DNA from: Macrotis lagotis
Taxonomy: Eukaryota; Chordata; Mammalia; Peramelemorphia; Peramelidae
Direction of reading: 5' to 3'
Length of the DNA: 64,000 nucleotides
Assembly (NCBI RefSeq): GCF_037893015.1
Contig: NC_133660.1
Span: forward strand, 284,987,078 to 285,051,077
The notes under the pieces were generated by a model. The model was not told the origin of the DNA and ran no database searches. It worked only from the letters and a program-made list of their open reading frames with translations. The translations under genes and the position numbers were made by a program. Numbering within the stretch: position 1 is the stretch's first letter; every line of letters begins with the position of its first letter. Shown here piece after piece: positions 36,701-46,750 of this stretch.

Positions 36701-39700
36701 CAAGAATTCTTGCTGGTTTTGGGCCCAATTACCATTTTTCTTTGAGCCTTTACTTGTAACTGTTTTCACATTATTATCTTCTTCTGAGTTTGACTTGCTT
36801 TTCCCTATCACTCTATCACTCTTTTCTATGAAGTTCTTTTTTTGTTGTTTGCTCATTTTTCCAGTCTATTTTTTTACTTTGAACTTTGTATTGAAATTTT
36901 CCTCTGCTCATCTGGGAGTGAAGAGGTATATTGTACCAAGTTTTAGGCTTTTTCATGCTACTGTTTTTCAGAGCTAATTCTAAGACAGTGTGTAAGTTTT
37001 TGATGAGTCCAAGGTATTGTGAGAGAGGTGTAGTCACTACCCTCCTGTTCTGCTCTGTTATTTAACCAAGGAAGGATCCCCCCCCCCCCCCCCCCCCCCC
37101 CCGCCCCAAGCAATCCCCAGTACCTGTGTTCCTTTCGGTTCTGGAGCTGTGACCAGGACATCTGCTCCCTTGGAATCAATCACAAGTACTCTTCTCTGCC
37201 TTGTGATTGCAGCCCAGAATTGCTTATGGACAAAATTGTCAGAGTCACTCAGTACCAGCAAAGAGGTTTTTATTCTAACTCTTTCTGACCAGTTGTTTTA
37301 TCTACCCCCACCTCCTCCCCAACTCCCTAACTATCTTTGGGCTGAGAGCTCCTAAAACTGTTGCTGTTGTTACGGTCTCCTAGAAGGCCCACTGATGGTG
37401 CTCTTGCCCACGCCACTGTCATAAAACTCCCTTGCAGGCAGACCTCCTAAATTGTCTTAGGCTGGAAAAATGGCGCCCTCTTTTTTGGAGGGGAATGTTG
37501 GGAGAACTCAGCTGTATCGTGGCCTATACTTTGCCATCTTCACTCCTAATATGTCATATCACTTCTAAGACTATTTTATAGGTTCAACAACCTCAGTTCC
37601 TTCAATGAATCCTTTTATGACCTGATCTAAACTCCTTGGAACATTCTCTTTTACCTTTTTACATTTCCAAATGTATCTTCTAACTTGACCTTGGTTTGTG
37701 GTTTTATAGCCAGAGCCCAAGCCGGGAGACCTGATTGAGATTTTCCGACCGTTGTACTGTCATTGGGCTGTTTATGTGGGTGATGGTTACGTCGTCCACC
37801 TGGCACCTCCAAGTAAGGAGCACCCCTGCTTTATGAGGTTCTATATGTTGGGGAGGGAGCAGATTTGAGAAGGTCAATTGATGAGATGACTGTTAAGAAG
37901 AATCTCTATTTACAGATTTATATTTAGTTAGTGAAGCCACTTGGGTGGATCTCAAATTTGATTTGGGGGTACAGTTAGATCATCCCGTAACTGGTCCCTT
38001 TGTGACATTAGAGTGGGACTGCTCAAAAAGAATCTCCAAAGGGTTGTCTGTCTTTTCTTTTTTCTTTCTTTACTTCCTTCTTCCCTCCCTCTCTCCTCTT
38101 TCTTCCTTATTTTCTTTTCCTTCCTCCTTCCTTCCTTCATTCCTTTCTTTTCCTTCTTTCCTTTTCTTTCTTTCATTTCTTCTTTCTTTCCAAAAGGTGA
38201 ATATGCTGGGGCTGGTGCCTCCAGCATCATGTCAGCCCTGACAGATAGAGCCACAGTGAAGAAGGAGCTGCTCTGTGTGGTGGTTGGGAATGACAAGTAC
38301 CGGGTGAATAATAAACATGACAACAAGTACCCTCCACTACCACCCAGCAAGATTGTCCAGCGGGCTTTGGAGGAAGTGGGGAAGGAGGTTCTCTACAAAC
38401 TGACCAGTGAGAACTGTGAGCATTTTGTGAATGAACTGAGATATGGAATCCCTCGAAGTGACCAGGTTTGTCTATCGCACCTCCCACTCCACAATGAAAG
38501 TCTGCAGGTTGGGGGGAGGGGGCATGAAGGTTTGTCTTCTTCACCCTGGCCATGGGCCTTCTTCTTATGAACTCAGTCTTCCTATCTGAGGACACCCTCC
38601 CTGCTCCTCCATAAGAAAGGCTGACTTGTAAAACTCTGGGCATTTCTTTGACTGACACAAGTTAGCCACCAGACATTTTTTAAGCACCTGCTGTATGCCA
38701 GACATTGTGTTAACAGAAAGGCAAAAAGCTCACATTTTAATGGGGGAGATACTATGTAAATAAATGGTAAGGACAAGATATGTTCACAGTAGATGAATGG
38801 CCCTTTGAGTGGAAAAGGTGCCAGCAGCTGGGAAGGGACTCTGGCAGAAGTGTATGTGTGTGCATGGGGGGGAGTAGCAGCAGTCCCGAGGGTCAAGTTC
38901 CCCCCATTTCTTTCAGAGAGATGGTTACAATCTCTATGTGAGCATGTTTCCAATATATGCTCTGGCTTCTGTCCACTCTGAGACTCTTCACCTACCAGAA
39001 CTGACCTGTGGATCTTGACCAAAGGGTGGCATGAATTCCCCAATGGTATGTTATTTAGTGCCCTGAATAAAATGCTAGTGAATGAGAGTTCCTATGTGTA
39101 TTCCCTGTATTGTACAGGCCCTTGTAAACCTTCAAAGGTCATTGATTTTCAACAGATCCTCTATCTAGATGATTCATCATGGCATTTAAGCTAATACCTG
39201 CACAAAACTGAAGTATATATATTTTTTGATTTTTGCAAGGCAATGGGGTTAAGTGTCTTGCCCAAGGTCACACAGCTAAGTAAGTAATAAGTGTCTGAGG
39301 TCAGATTTGAACTCAGGTCCTCCTGACTCCAGGACTAGTGTGCTATCCACTGCACCAACTAGCTGTCTTGGATACTTTTTTCACTTTATTTTTCTTGCAT
39401 CTTTTTTTCCTGAAACATGCTAATATGGAAATGTTTTGCCTAATTTCACATGTATAACTGATATCATATTGATGCAGTTTAGGGCTTCAGTGGTGAATGA
39501 ATTCACAAGAAAGTCTCAAGACTCATGGGCAGCCAGGTGGCACAGTGACTAGAGCACTGGCCCTGGAATCAGGAGGACCTGAGTTCAAATGTGGACTCAG
39601 ACACATAATAATTGCTTAGTGGTGTGACCTTGGGCAAGTCACCTAACCCCATTGCTTTAAATAAATAAAATATTAAATAAGTCTCAAGACTCAAGATGAA

Positions 39701-41369
39701 AAGTTATAAGGATCTTATAAGTTTCATTATTCATTTGCAAGATTATTGCATGTGGGTCCTATCCTTAGGGGATAAGCAGCTAACTGGTAAAAAGTCTCTT
39801 GCTTATATAGGAGAATAGGGGTATGATGTGCATGCTGGGAAAGGGACAGGGATTGGGTCAGGCATAGTGTAAAGGATCATGTCAGGATACTCAAGGGTAA
39901 TGAGCTCATCTTTGGGTACCAAAGATTCTTTTTTGATAATAGTATGTTATCTTGTAGCACCCTCTTGGTGGCAGGGTCAGGTGTTCTGTCTAGTTGGAAA
40001 GACCCAAGAAAGGAAGAAGCAGGGACAAACCCTAGGTCTACTAGGAAGGAGGACTGTTCTCAGAGATGGTAGCAAGCTTTTTCCCAGGGATGGCATAATA
40101 TAGTTTTTCTATAATCTACTTTCTCAGGATATATAAGGTCAGTATAGAAAGGCAGAATTTAACCATTTGTTCTCTGCTTAGTATTTCCATGGCATCAATA
40201 TTGCTTACCTTCTTGATGGGTGAGGGAGGGAGGGAAAGAATTTAAAACTCTAAATTTAAAAAAAATGGATAATAATGAAAATTTAGAAGACATTAAAAAA
40301 TAGCTTTCTAGATTCATGGGATGCCCTCTGTTTTTCAAAATCATCTTTATCTAGATTGCCCTAGGAAACTCCTCATCACCTTTGGGATTCCAGTAGTCTC
40401 TTGTGTTTCACTTGCCAATCTCCCCAGTTTTTTTTTTTAAGAAAAAACAAAATTTATGAACAACTACATATAATATATATATCCCACTCAATTCTACAGA
40501 TTCCATTCTTTTTTAGAGAAGAATTTTCTTCATTTGCCTTTTGCAACTCCCTTTCCAATTGGTCAATTCTATTTTCTGAAGGAGTTTTCCATTTGCCCAA
40601 TTCTAGTTTTGAGTAAATTATGTTCTTTTTGCATTTGCCCAATTAAGGATTTGAGAGAATTATTTTCTTTTTGCACTTGTCCTATTGTATTTTTCCAAGG
40701 ATTTGTTTTCTTGTTGCAAGATGTTAATATTCTCTTGTGTCTCTTTTCCCAATTTTCCCAATTTATTTTTAAACTTCTACTTGATCTCTTCTAAGAAGTC
40801 TTTCTGGGCTGGAGACCAATTGATATTCTCCTCAGAAGTTCTAGCTCTCTCTGAGTTAGGATCTTTTTCTTGGAGGTAACTTACAATGGTCTCATCTTTT
40901 TGCTGGTCTTTCTTCATTTTCCTAGGATCTTGTGTTGGGGAAGGGGTCATCCCTGCTTCTTGCCTACAGGGGTTGGTTGAGAAGTCTGGGAGGGGGAGAC
41001 AGAAATGGGTGAATTTTAGTGTTGTGGTAGGTAGCTACAAGTTTAAAACTGATAAAAAGTCCTATAACCCCCCCCCCCGCCCTTGTTTTGGTTGATTTAT
41101 CCACATACTGACCATTGTACTCCTCCAAAGGTCCCTGCATCATGTCCTCAGAAGTGTTGATTCTTTACTTTCATCAAGAGCTAAATATAAGCTTGCTAGA
41201 ACAAAGCATATGGTTGGAATGGATGGTGTCAGGCTTCTCTATTGACCCCAGTGTTCCTCTCTGTTCACAGGTCAGAGATGTCCTCGTGGGAGCCGGGATA
41301 GCTAGTGGTTTGGCTGTTGTGGGTATCATTGGTATGATGTTTTCAAGAAACAAACGGCAAAACCAATAA
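30744..41369 (+). CDS. PLAAT3: PLAAT3 (PLA2G16/HRASLS3): phospholipase A and acyltransferase 3, intact
   Basis: PLAAT3 is a thiol-type phospholipase A1/A2 and N-acyltransferase of the LRAT/NlpC-P60 fold, acting on phospholipids at organelle membranes, with roles in adipocyte lipolysis and picornavirus entry. Coding parts: 30744-30749 (Met-Gln), 37710-37812, 38197-38465, 41271-41369; all introns GT-AG and frames match. Product 158 residues; human is 162, the difference being at the N-terminus. The catalytic triad is complete: His20 in CHWAVYVG, His32 in VVHLAPP, Cys110 in NCEHFV (human 23, 35, 113). Other family runs are [14 protein letters not shown] and [10 protein letters not shown] hydrophobic membrane anchor spans about 131-151, followed by [14 protein letters not shown]2 or PLAAT4 are less likely because their C-terminal tails differ. 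The poly-A signal is at 41440. Confidence 0.94.
31325..31775 (+). repeat. Minisatellite, about 30-base unit, about 13 imperfect copies
   Basis: Units follow GGATGTCAGAGTTGGGGG then TCTTAGAGCACA, with many variants. In PLAAT3 intron 1. Open frames over it on the minus strand are repeat artefacts. Confidence 0.85.
31925..32066 (+). repeat. tRNA-derived marsupial SINE
   Basis: GGCTCAGTGGATCGAGTACT to GGGCAAGTCACTTAACCCC; sense copy, missing the first bases. Confidence 0.83.
32067..32375 (-). repeat. Longer marsupial SINE of composite type
   Basis: Starts TTTCATTCTCGAAGAAAACC, holds TCTCCTCCAGAGCCATCTGG and ends in the usual CCACCTAAC head. A reversed relative is at 51,526. Absent from copy B at the matching place. 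Confidence 0.78.
32795..32958 (-). repeat. tRNA-derived marsupial SINE
   Basis: Antisense, close to consensus: GTTTTTGCAAGGCAAATGGG to CCACCTAGCTGCCCC. Not present in copy B. Confidence 0.9.
33770..33930 (+). repeat. Old SINE-like fragment
   Basis: AATGGGGGAGACAACATGC and TTTATTATAGTGTATACTG match the TTTATTAAGCACCT class also seen at 38,655. Weak. Confidence 0.4.
34993..35143 (+). repeat. tRNA-derived marsupial SINE with target duplication
   Basis: Sense copy with A-tail; AAGTTGTTTTTCTC before and AAGTTGCTTTTCTC after, one mismatch. Confidence 0.9.
36252..36395 (-). repeat. tRNA-derived marsupial SINE inside the L1
   Basis: Antisense SINE; ATTCTAC occurs before it (36245) and after it (36396). 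Confidence 0.87.
36403..36528 (-). repeat. Second SINE in the same target
   Basis: Antisense SINE missing its last bases; ATTCTAC flanks it at 36396 and 36529. Confidence 0.87.
37078..37102 (+). repeat. Poly-C run of about 25
   Basis: Unbroken C run then GCCCC. The minus strand is G-rich and gives artefactual poly-Gly frames. Confidence 0.92.
37710..37812 (+). CDS. PLAAT3: PLAAT3 exon 2: both catalytic histidines
   Basis: Acceptor TTTTATAG, donor CAA|GTAAGG. 34 codons plus one base; [29 protein letters not shown]. It sits just after an L1 5' end. Confidence 0.95.
38053..38194 (+). repeat. Pyrimidine tract (CTTT/CCTT)n before PLAAT3 exon 3
   Basis: About 140 bases almost only C and T, running up to the exon 3 acceptor. 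Not present in copy B. Confidence 0.92.
38197..38465 (+). CDS. PLAAT3: PLAAT3 exon 3: catalytic cysteine
   Basis: Acceptor CCAAAAG after a very long pyrimidine tract; donor CAG|GTTTGT. Completes a split Ser codon and adds 89 codons, including [24 protein letters not shown] and [14 protein letters not shown]. Confidence 0.95.
38655..38850 (+). repeat. Old SINE shared by both copies
   Basis: CCAGACATTTTTTAAGCACC, TGTATGCCAGACATTGTGTT, AATGGGGGAGATACTATG. The counterpart is at about 56,530-56,720, so it predates the duplication. Confidence 0.6.
39225..39370 (-). repeat. tRNA-derived marsupial SINE
   Basis: Antisense copy: GCAAGGCAATGGGGTTAAGT to CACCAACTAGCTGTC. Confidence 0.87.
39527..39678 (+). 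repeat. tRNA-derived marsupial SINE with target duplication
   Basis: Sense copy; AAGTCTCAAGACTCA at 39511 and again at 39679. Confidence 0.9.
40195..40300 (+). repeat. L1 3' tail shared by both copies
   Basis: ATTGCTTACCTTCTTGATGG to GAATTTAAAACTCTAAATTT; matches 57,295-57,400 in copy B, so it predates the duplication. Confidence 0.55.
40430..41080 (-). mobile_element. L1 ORF1 coiled-coil fragment in the last PLAAT3 intron
   Basis: The minus strand has an open stretch at 40,454-40,642 with [18 protein letters not shown], a coiled coil typical of L1 ORF1p. Upstream, up to about 41,080, it passes to 5' sequence. 3' truncated. Absent from copy B, so later than the duplication or lost there. 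Confidence 0.6.
41271..41369 (+). CDS. PLAAT3: PLAAT3 exon 4: C-terminal membrane anchor
   Basis: Acceptor TTCACAG; 32 codons then TAA. Reads VRDVLVGAG, a hydrophobic run, and ends FSRNKRQNQ, nearly the human ending. Confidence 0.95.
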   Translation, partial: VRDVLVGAGIASGLAVVGIIGMMFSRNKRQNQ

Positions 41370-41439
41370 GACATTTATCCAAGTTATGGTAGCTTAGCTG
41401 CAACTTGAGTTATAGTTTGTACAGTGCCTTACCAATTTT

Positions 41440-41445
41440 AATAAA
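41440..41445 (+). terminator. PLAAT3: PLAAT3 polyadenylation signal
   Basis: AATAAA 71 bases after the stop; conserved in copy B at about 58,232. It gives a very short 3' UTR. Confidence 0.8.
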
Positions 41446-41599
41446 GTAAAATGCTTTTATTACAAAAAAAGATACACTGATGAAAGGCCCAGGAAGAGTT
41501 TGCTCCAAATTCTTCCTCCTAATTTAGACTGAAAACTGAATTATCTTCTATAAATATTTCGTGGTTCAATGGTGGCCTAGTCTCTCAAGTTTGCCATAC

Positions 41600-44500
41600 T
41601 TGAAGGAAAGCCAGTCCCCAGATAGTACCTCATATTCTTTAATCAAAGGGCCTTAGTGATCAATTCTCTGGTCCCAATTCCTCATCTGAGAGAGAAGGGG
41701 ACAGAGAGGTTGTGACTTGCCCAAGGTCACACTGTTTCATTGTGGTCATCTGGTAGGAAATCCAGGGACTCTTTCACAATGCTCACCTGCTTCTTGGTGT
41801 GCTACAGGACTTCTTGCCATGAAGTCTAGAATCCTTGCTTCCCACAAAGAAAGACATTATATCCAAATGCTCATTATGCCAAAGAAGAATACAAATAAAT
41901 AGCAATAAGTCTGGCTTTATAGAATTATGGTGGTGGGGTGGGGGAAAGGAGGGAAGCTAAAGAGACCAGGTCTGTTTTTCAGTTCCATTAAGGGGATCAT
42001 GAAACAAGACCCTTCTAGCAGGTGTCTGTAATCTACTGGCCACGGCCAGGGTAACAGCTAAGCATTGACTTCCTATGGCTAACTACTGAGAATGGAAGGA
42101 AGGAAGATGCATCCTGAGTACCCTTGTGGGTGTGGCCAGTCTCTCTCCACCTGACCAGAGTCCCTTCAACTCTCTCATGGCCTTAGGCCCCAGGTGCAGG
42201 CTGACTTCAGTAGAGTCACATTCAGTCATTTTTAGAGACTGGGTGAAGATGGGCGGGGGAACCTCCTTTTTTACTTCCATGTGATCTAAGGAATGTCAGA
42301 GAAGGATTCCCGTTATTTCAGAGGACTAATCTGCCTGAAATTCATCATTGGAGATTGACCGCTCTAAGTTAAAACATGTCAAATGCAGGAATTCTCCTCT
42401 ATCCCCCAAACTGTAAAGCTACAGGTAATATTTGTTTTGTACACTCTTTTCATCTTTGTCTCTGATTCAGGATGGCCAATCTGCCATCAGTGATCTGAGG
42501 AAATGGGGTATAGTACAAGAAAGTCTGGGTGGTGGCTACCAAGCAGGAGAGATGTCAGGAGTATAGGTTGTTGCTAGGAAAAGGTGCCTTAGCTTGGATG
42601 GGAGTAGAGGGAGCTGGTAGGGAGATACTGAAGAATGGACCTGGTGGAGGAAAGACAGCAAGCAACAAGCCCTTTGATGCTACATGAAGCTAGAATCCAT
42701 TGGGTTTGGGAGAGTCACCCTACTTAGAGGTGGTCTCCTTTGTATAAAGGGTAAAGAACAATGGTGGGAACTAGACCAGGAGATGGAAGAGCCAACTTTG
42801 TCACCTACTTTGCCCTTTGTGTCTATTTCCTCATATTTTAATTGAGAGTAAAAGCACTTTTCCTACTTCTTCCTCAGAGGTACCATGAGGCTGAAATGTG
42901 TTTAGAGATACTTTGAAAAATATAAATATTATATGGATAATATTTCATAATAAACTTTACCTGTTTTTTCAAAACGTGTTAGTCATTTAGGTCAGCAGGT
43001 CAACACACATTTGTAGGTGTAGTAAAAAAATGTATTTACTGCCAGTCACTATTATCGTGTCCTAATAAACAGTCAGTCAGCTTGGGTGTCAAGCATCCAA
43101 GGCTTGTGGGAAGAGTGAAGGTGTATCAGAACTTAAATGGATGGGTTGGGATATTTGGGAGGGTGAAGCTGGTTGAATTTAAGCATCATTAGAGTATGAG
43201 GATTGTACCTGGAAGGAACAGAGTTAGCCACTGGGAAGGGGGAGAAGGTAGGGTTGGTCCAAGGATAGGCTTCTAGAGTTTAGAAATAACTTGGCTAGTT
43301 TCCAGTGTTATCATTTAGGAATGGAGAGCTTTTGTGTCTTCTCCAAGCATTCCTCCCCAAATAGAAGGGCCTGGGGCAAAAGACCCTGGAATGCCACTGG
43401 ATTTTCTAACTATCAGGGACTTGGGTCAGCATAACTTGGGGAGAACTGAGGTCCCAAATACACAAGGACACATCCTCATGCTCATGGGAGCACACTTCCT
43501 AAAGCTTAGGCATGATATCTTCAGGGCTTCATCAATGATGAAGACATAATATTAGTAATAGCAGCTCCAGAAGCAGGACTTCTACTGTAGGAGTTCCATT
43601 TGGGGAGAAGGAAAGGAAGAGAAAGGCAGAAAAAATGTGACACAAGAGGAAGAAGAGAGAACTTTCAATGTAGGGATTAATGCTCAGGAGCTGAGGGAAA
43701 TTTCTAGAGCTGTCACTCATGAGTTCTCTCTATTTTCCCCCCTCTTGGTTCTCAGGCAGAGTTCATAAGCTTTAGAAGTGGTATTGAGTGGTCCCTCAGG
43801 CCCCAAACCAGTTCATACTCTTTCCCAGAATGCATGGGGTCCCTTGGGGAGACAGGGCGCAGTCAGTCAGTATCTAGAAAAGGGGCTCCTTTGATCCAGG
43901 TCTTTGGCTTAGCAGTAGAGAGACAAAGGCAAAAGATCCTTCTCCCAAGGAGCTCCCAGTCTGTTGAGAAGGACACTGTGAAAATGATTGAAGACAAATA
44001 GGAATTAAACACTGGGAAGGCAGAAGTATGAAGGGGAATCAGGGGAGGCTTCCTGGAGAAGGTGGGATTTTTCTCTGGGACTTGAAGAGAGGAGGAGGGT
44101 GAGTACTTCCAGCACTGACAGGACAGTGGAGATGTTGGGAGTCGGGTGATTTTGACAATGAATAGGACAGCAAGCAAGGTTCACAGGCAAGGAACATGTG
44201 GTCTATGGACCATCTTCGCCTCTGGTCCCTGACTGTCCCTAAGGAGGTTTAGCTCAGAGGGCTGGTTCATCTGCCCAGCCCACAGAAGACACTTTTCTGT
44301 GCTACAAGGGGCCTCTTTTTTTTCCAACAGCCTTCTGCAGCTGCTTCCCCTGCTGGTGGTTTGCCCCACTGTTGTGGCCACTGGCACTGCCTCTGACCAA
44401 TGTGGCACAATGGGGGGAAGAGGGAGAGAAATTGTCTCCTCTCATTCTGGCAAAATCACCAACACTTGAAGCTGAAGTTTTTTTACCCACTGAAAGGTAT

Positions 44501-44840
44501 ATACAGACAAACTAAGTAAACATTAAAAGATATTTAAATGGAAGGAACTTTAAAGCATTTTCTCAATATAAAAATGCTTTGAACTATTAAATGTATCAAT
44601 TCCCTTCCCCAGACAGCTCAGCCATCTGAGGGGACAGTGACCAGGACAGAATAAAGAGCAAAGTGGAATGGAGAGAGGGAAGAGGAGGCAGAACAAATGG
44701 AGGGGAAAAGAGGAGTAACGAAAGGAAAAGGTTTTTTTTAAGTTTCTAAGTTTTAAGAATTGAAGGTTTTGAAAAATTGAGAAAGAGCCCTACAGAATCT
44801 TTGTTTTTTCTACAGAATCTTTTTATGATTAGAATCCTAA
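41600..44840 (+). other. Stretch without genes
   Basis: No conserved coding run on either strand. A MIR-like piece lies near 41,645-41,760 and a diverged SINE-like piece near 43,860-44,170. The rest looks unique. Confidence 0.5.
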
Positions 44841-44844
44841 TACC

Positions 44845-45965
44845 TAAATTGGAGAAAGACAAAACAGGGAGCTATTCTCATTAATGATTTTAAATAAAAT
44901 CCTATCAAGCAAATTACTGTGATTGATAGAGGAAATCATATGTTTGCATCAAGTAAACTTTATTCTAGGGATGCAAGGAAGGTTCAACCTTAGGAAAACA
45001 ATTACACTGAAACTCAAAATCTCCTAAAAGGAATGATCATCTGAACAGATGCAGAAATTCCTCTGACAAAGTACAATCTTCTTTTATTTGAAAGAAAAAA
45101 ATTTCTACATAATGTAGGCATAGAGGGAGCTTTTATTTTTTGCAAGGCAAATGGGGTTAAGTGGCTTGCCCAAGGCCACACTAGTAGGTAATTATGAAGT
45201 GTCTGAGACCAGATTTGAACCCAGGTACTCCTGACTTCAGGGCCCGTGCTTTATCCACTGCGCCACCTAGCCACCCCTGGGACTTTTTTAAAAATAAAAA
45301 CATCTATCTAAATCAAAAGTAAGTCCTGTTTGCAAGGAAGATTCACTAGAGCCTTTTCCAATAAATATAGAAGTGAAGCAAGGATGCCTACTCTCTCTCC
45401 ACTTATATTTCATGTGATATTGAAAGGTTAAGAGAAAGGAATTAAAGGGAAAAAGGTAGAGAGGAGATAAAAGTATCCTTGTCTGCTTATGATAAGATGA
45501 TTTCTTTGTGAAATTCTAGGGAATAGGCCAAAAATGCTAATTAAGATAATTAATTGCTTCAGTAAAGTTGCAGGCTACAAAATAAACCCTGAAAAATCAA
45601 CAGCAATTTTATATTCTAACAACAAAACACAAGAGGCAATAACAGAAAGTGAAATCTCATTCTGATAACTATAAAATATATAAACTATCTGGGGTTCAAT
45701 CTCCCAAAATTCAGAAAAGGTTTGCATAGATTGAGTTACAAAGCACTCCTTAAGGAAATCAAGAACGCCCTAAACAGCAGGAGGGTTGGTCAGTGGTCAC
45801 GCCTAGGTTGTGCCAATATAATGATAGTGGCAATATGATCAAAATTAATTTTCACTTAAAATTCATTGGAAAAGAAAAGATGTAGAATATCAAGGGAAAG
45901 GATGGAAAGAAATTAGGAATAAGGGGCAATAGGACTTCCAGGCCTCAAACTGCAGTAGAAGGATC
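44845..45965 (+). mobile_element. L1 ORF2 (reverse transcriptase to C-terminus), sense, decayed
   Basis: Landmarks of the L1 ORF2 body: AATCCTATCAAGCAAATTAC, GGGATGCAAGGAAGGTTCAA, GAAGTGAAGCAAGGATGCCT, CTACAAAATAAACCCTGAAA. No long open frame remains. One SINE is inserted at 45,132-45,278. Both ends are truncated. Confidence 0.8.
45132..45278 (-). repeat. tRNA-derived marsupial SINE in the L1
   Basis: Antisense: TTTTGCAAGGCAAATGGGG to CGCCACCTAGCCACCCC. Confidence 0.9.
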
Positions 45966-46034
45966 AGCTAGTTTCCCCATGAAGAACTCAGCACTCTGAC
46001 CCGAGTGCAGTTGTAAAAGAAAAACACAGCTTTC

Positions 46035-46128
46035 TTTTATTTTTTTGGAAAGATTTATTGTGAATTTTACAATTTTCCCCTCATCTTGCTTCCCTCCCGC
46101 CCCCCTCAGAAGGCAGTCTTAGTCTATA
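46035..46128 (-). repeat. Short L1 3' end, antisense
   Basis: TTTTTGGAAAGATTTATTG, GAATTTTACAATTTTCCCC, CTTCCCTCC; the same 3' end as at 2086 and 8754, cut after about 90 bases. Confidence 0.7.
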
Positions 46129-46741
46129 CATGGAAAACACAGCTTTATTAAAAAGGGCATTCCTACATCAAAGAAAGGGAAAGATAGCTTAAGGGATCCT
46201 TAAAGGCCAAGTGGTTTTTGGGTGCTTCATTGGGAAGGCCAGCTGACTGGACTTGTGCTTTCGGGAGGTGAGAGACCTAGAGCTGAGCTAAAGCCTGGCC
46301 GTTTAGAGCCCATAAGATTGAGTATTCGAAGTTTGGGAGCTAAGGCCTGTAAGAGAGCATGGGAGAGTTTGGGAGTGGTCCAGGCTTCCTAGTGGAGGGA
46401 TGCTGTAGGAGGTGTGGCGGGATGCGGTCTAACTTGGGCTCATGGGCCTGCATTCACGCATGCGCTATCTAGCATCCGATTTGACCCACTGGTGACCTCC
46501 TGGCCAGGGTCAAAGCAAAGGTCAAGTGCAGAAAAATTTGTTTCCAATTATAATATTCCCCCACGCCCATAATTACCTGCACCCAAACTGTATGATCAGG
46601 CAGCATCTGGCAAAGGTTAAAAACGGCGGCGCTTGAACCACAATACCCAGCGTTCCTTTCGGTTTGCTGGGGAACCCCGGAGACCGTGAGGCTCCGCCCC
46701 CGGCCTTCAAACACACGTGACCTGAGAATTCAAGATCTTTC

Positions 46742-46750
46742 TATAAAAAA
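46742..46750 (+). promoter_or_regulatory. TATA-like element in the CpG island
   Basis: TATAAAAAA at the upstream edge, 23 bases after an E-box CACGTG and about 40 after a GC box. If used, transcription would start near 46,770 on the + strand. Confidence 0.4.

Larger units (their letters stand above)
35250..37540 (-). mobile_element. L1 with 5' UTR, ORF1 and 3' UTR but no ORF2 (HAL1-like)
   Basis: Read on the minus strand: 5' end at about 37,540 (GAAGATGGCAAAG), 5' UTR to about 36,950, an ORF1 coiled-coil part, and an ORF1 RNA-binding part near 35,830-36,000 with a run like [19 protein letters not shown] (with in-frame stops nearby). It then passes straight to the L1 3' UTR (35,250-35,810). 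ORF2 is missing. The 5' end is also in copy B at about 55,260-55,500. Two separate fragments side by side is the alternative. Confidence 0.6.
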
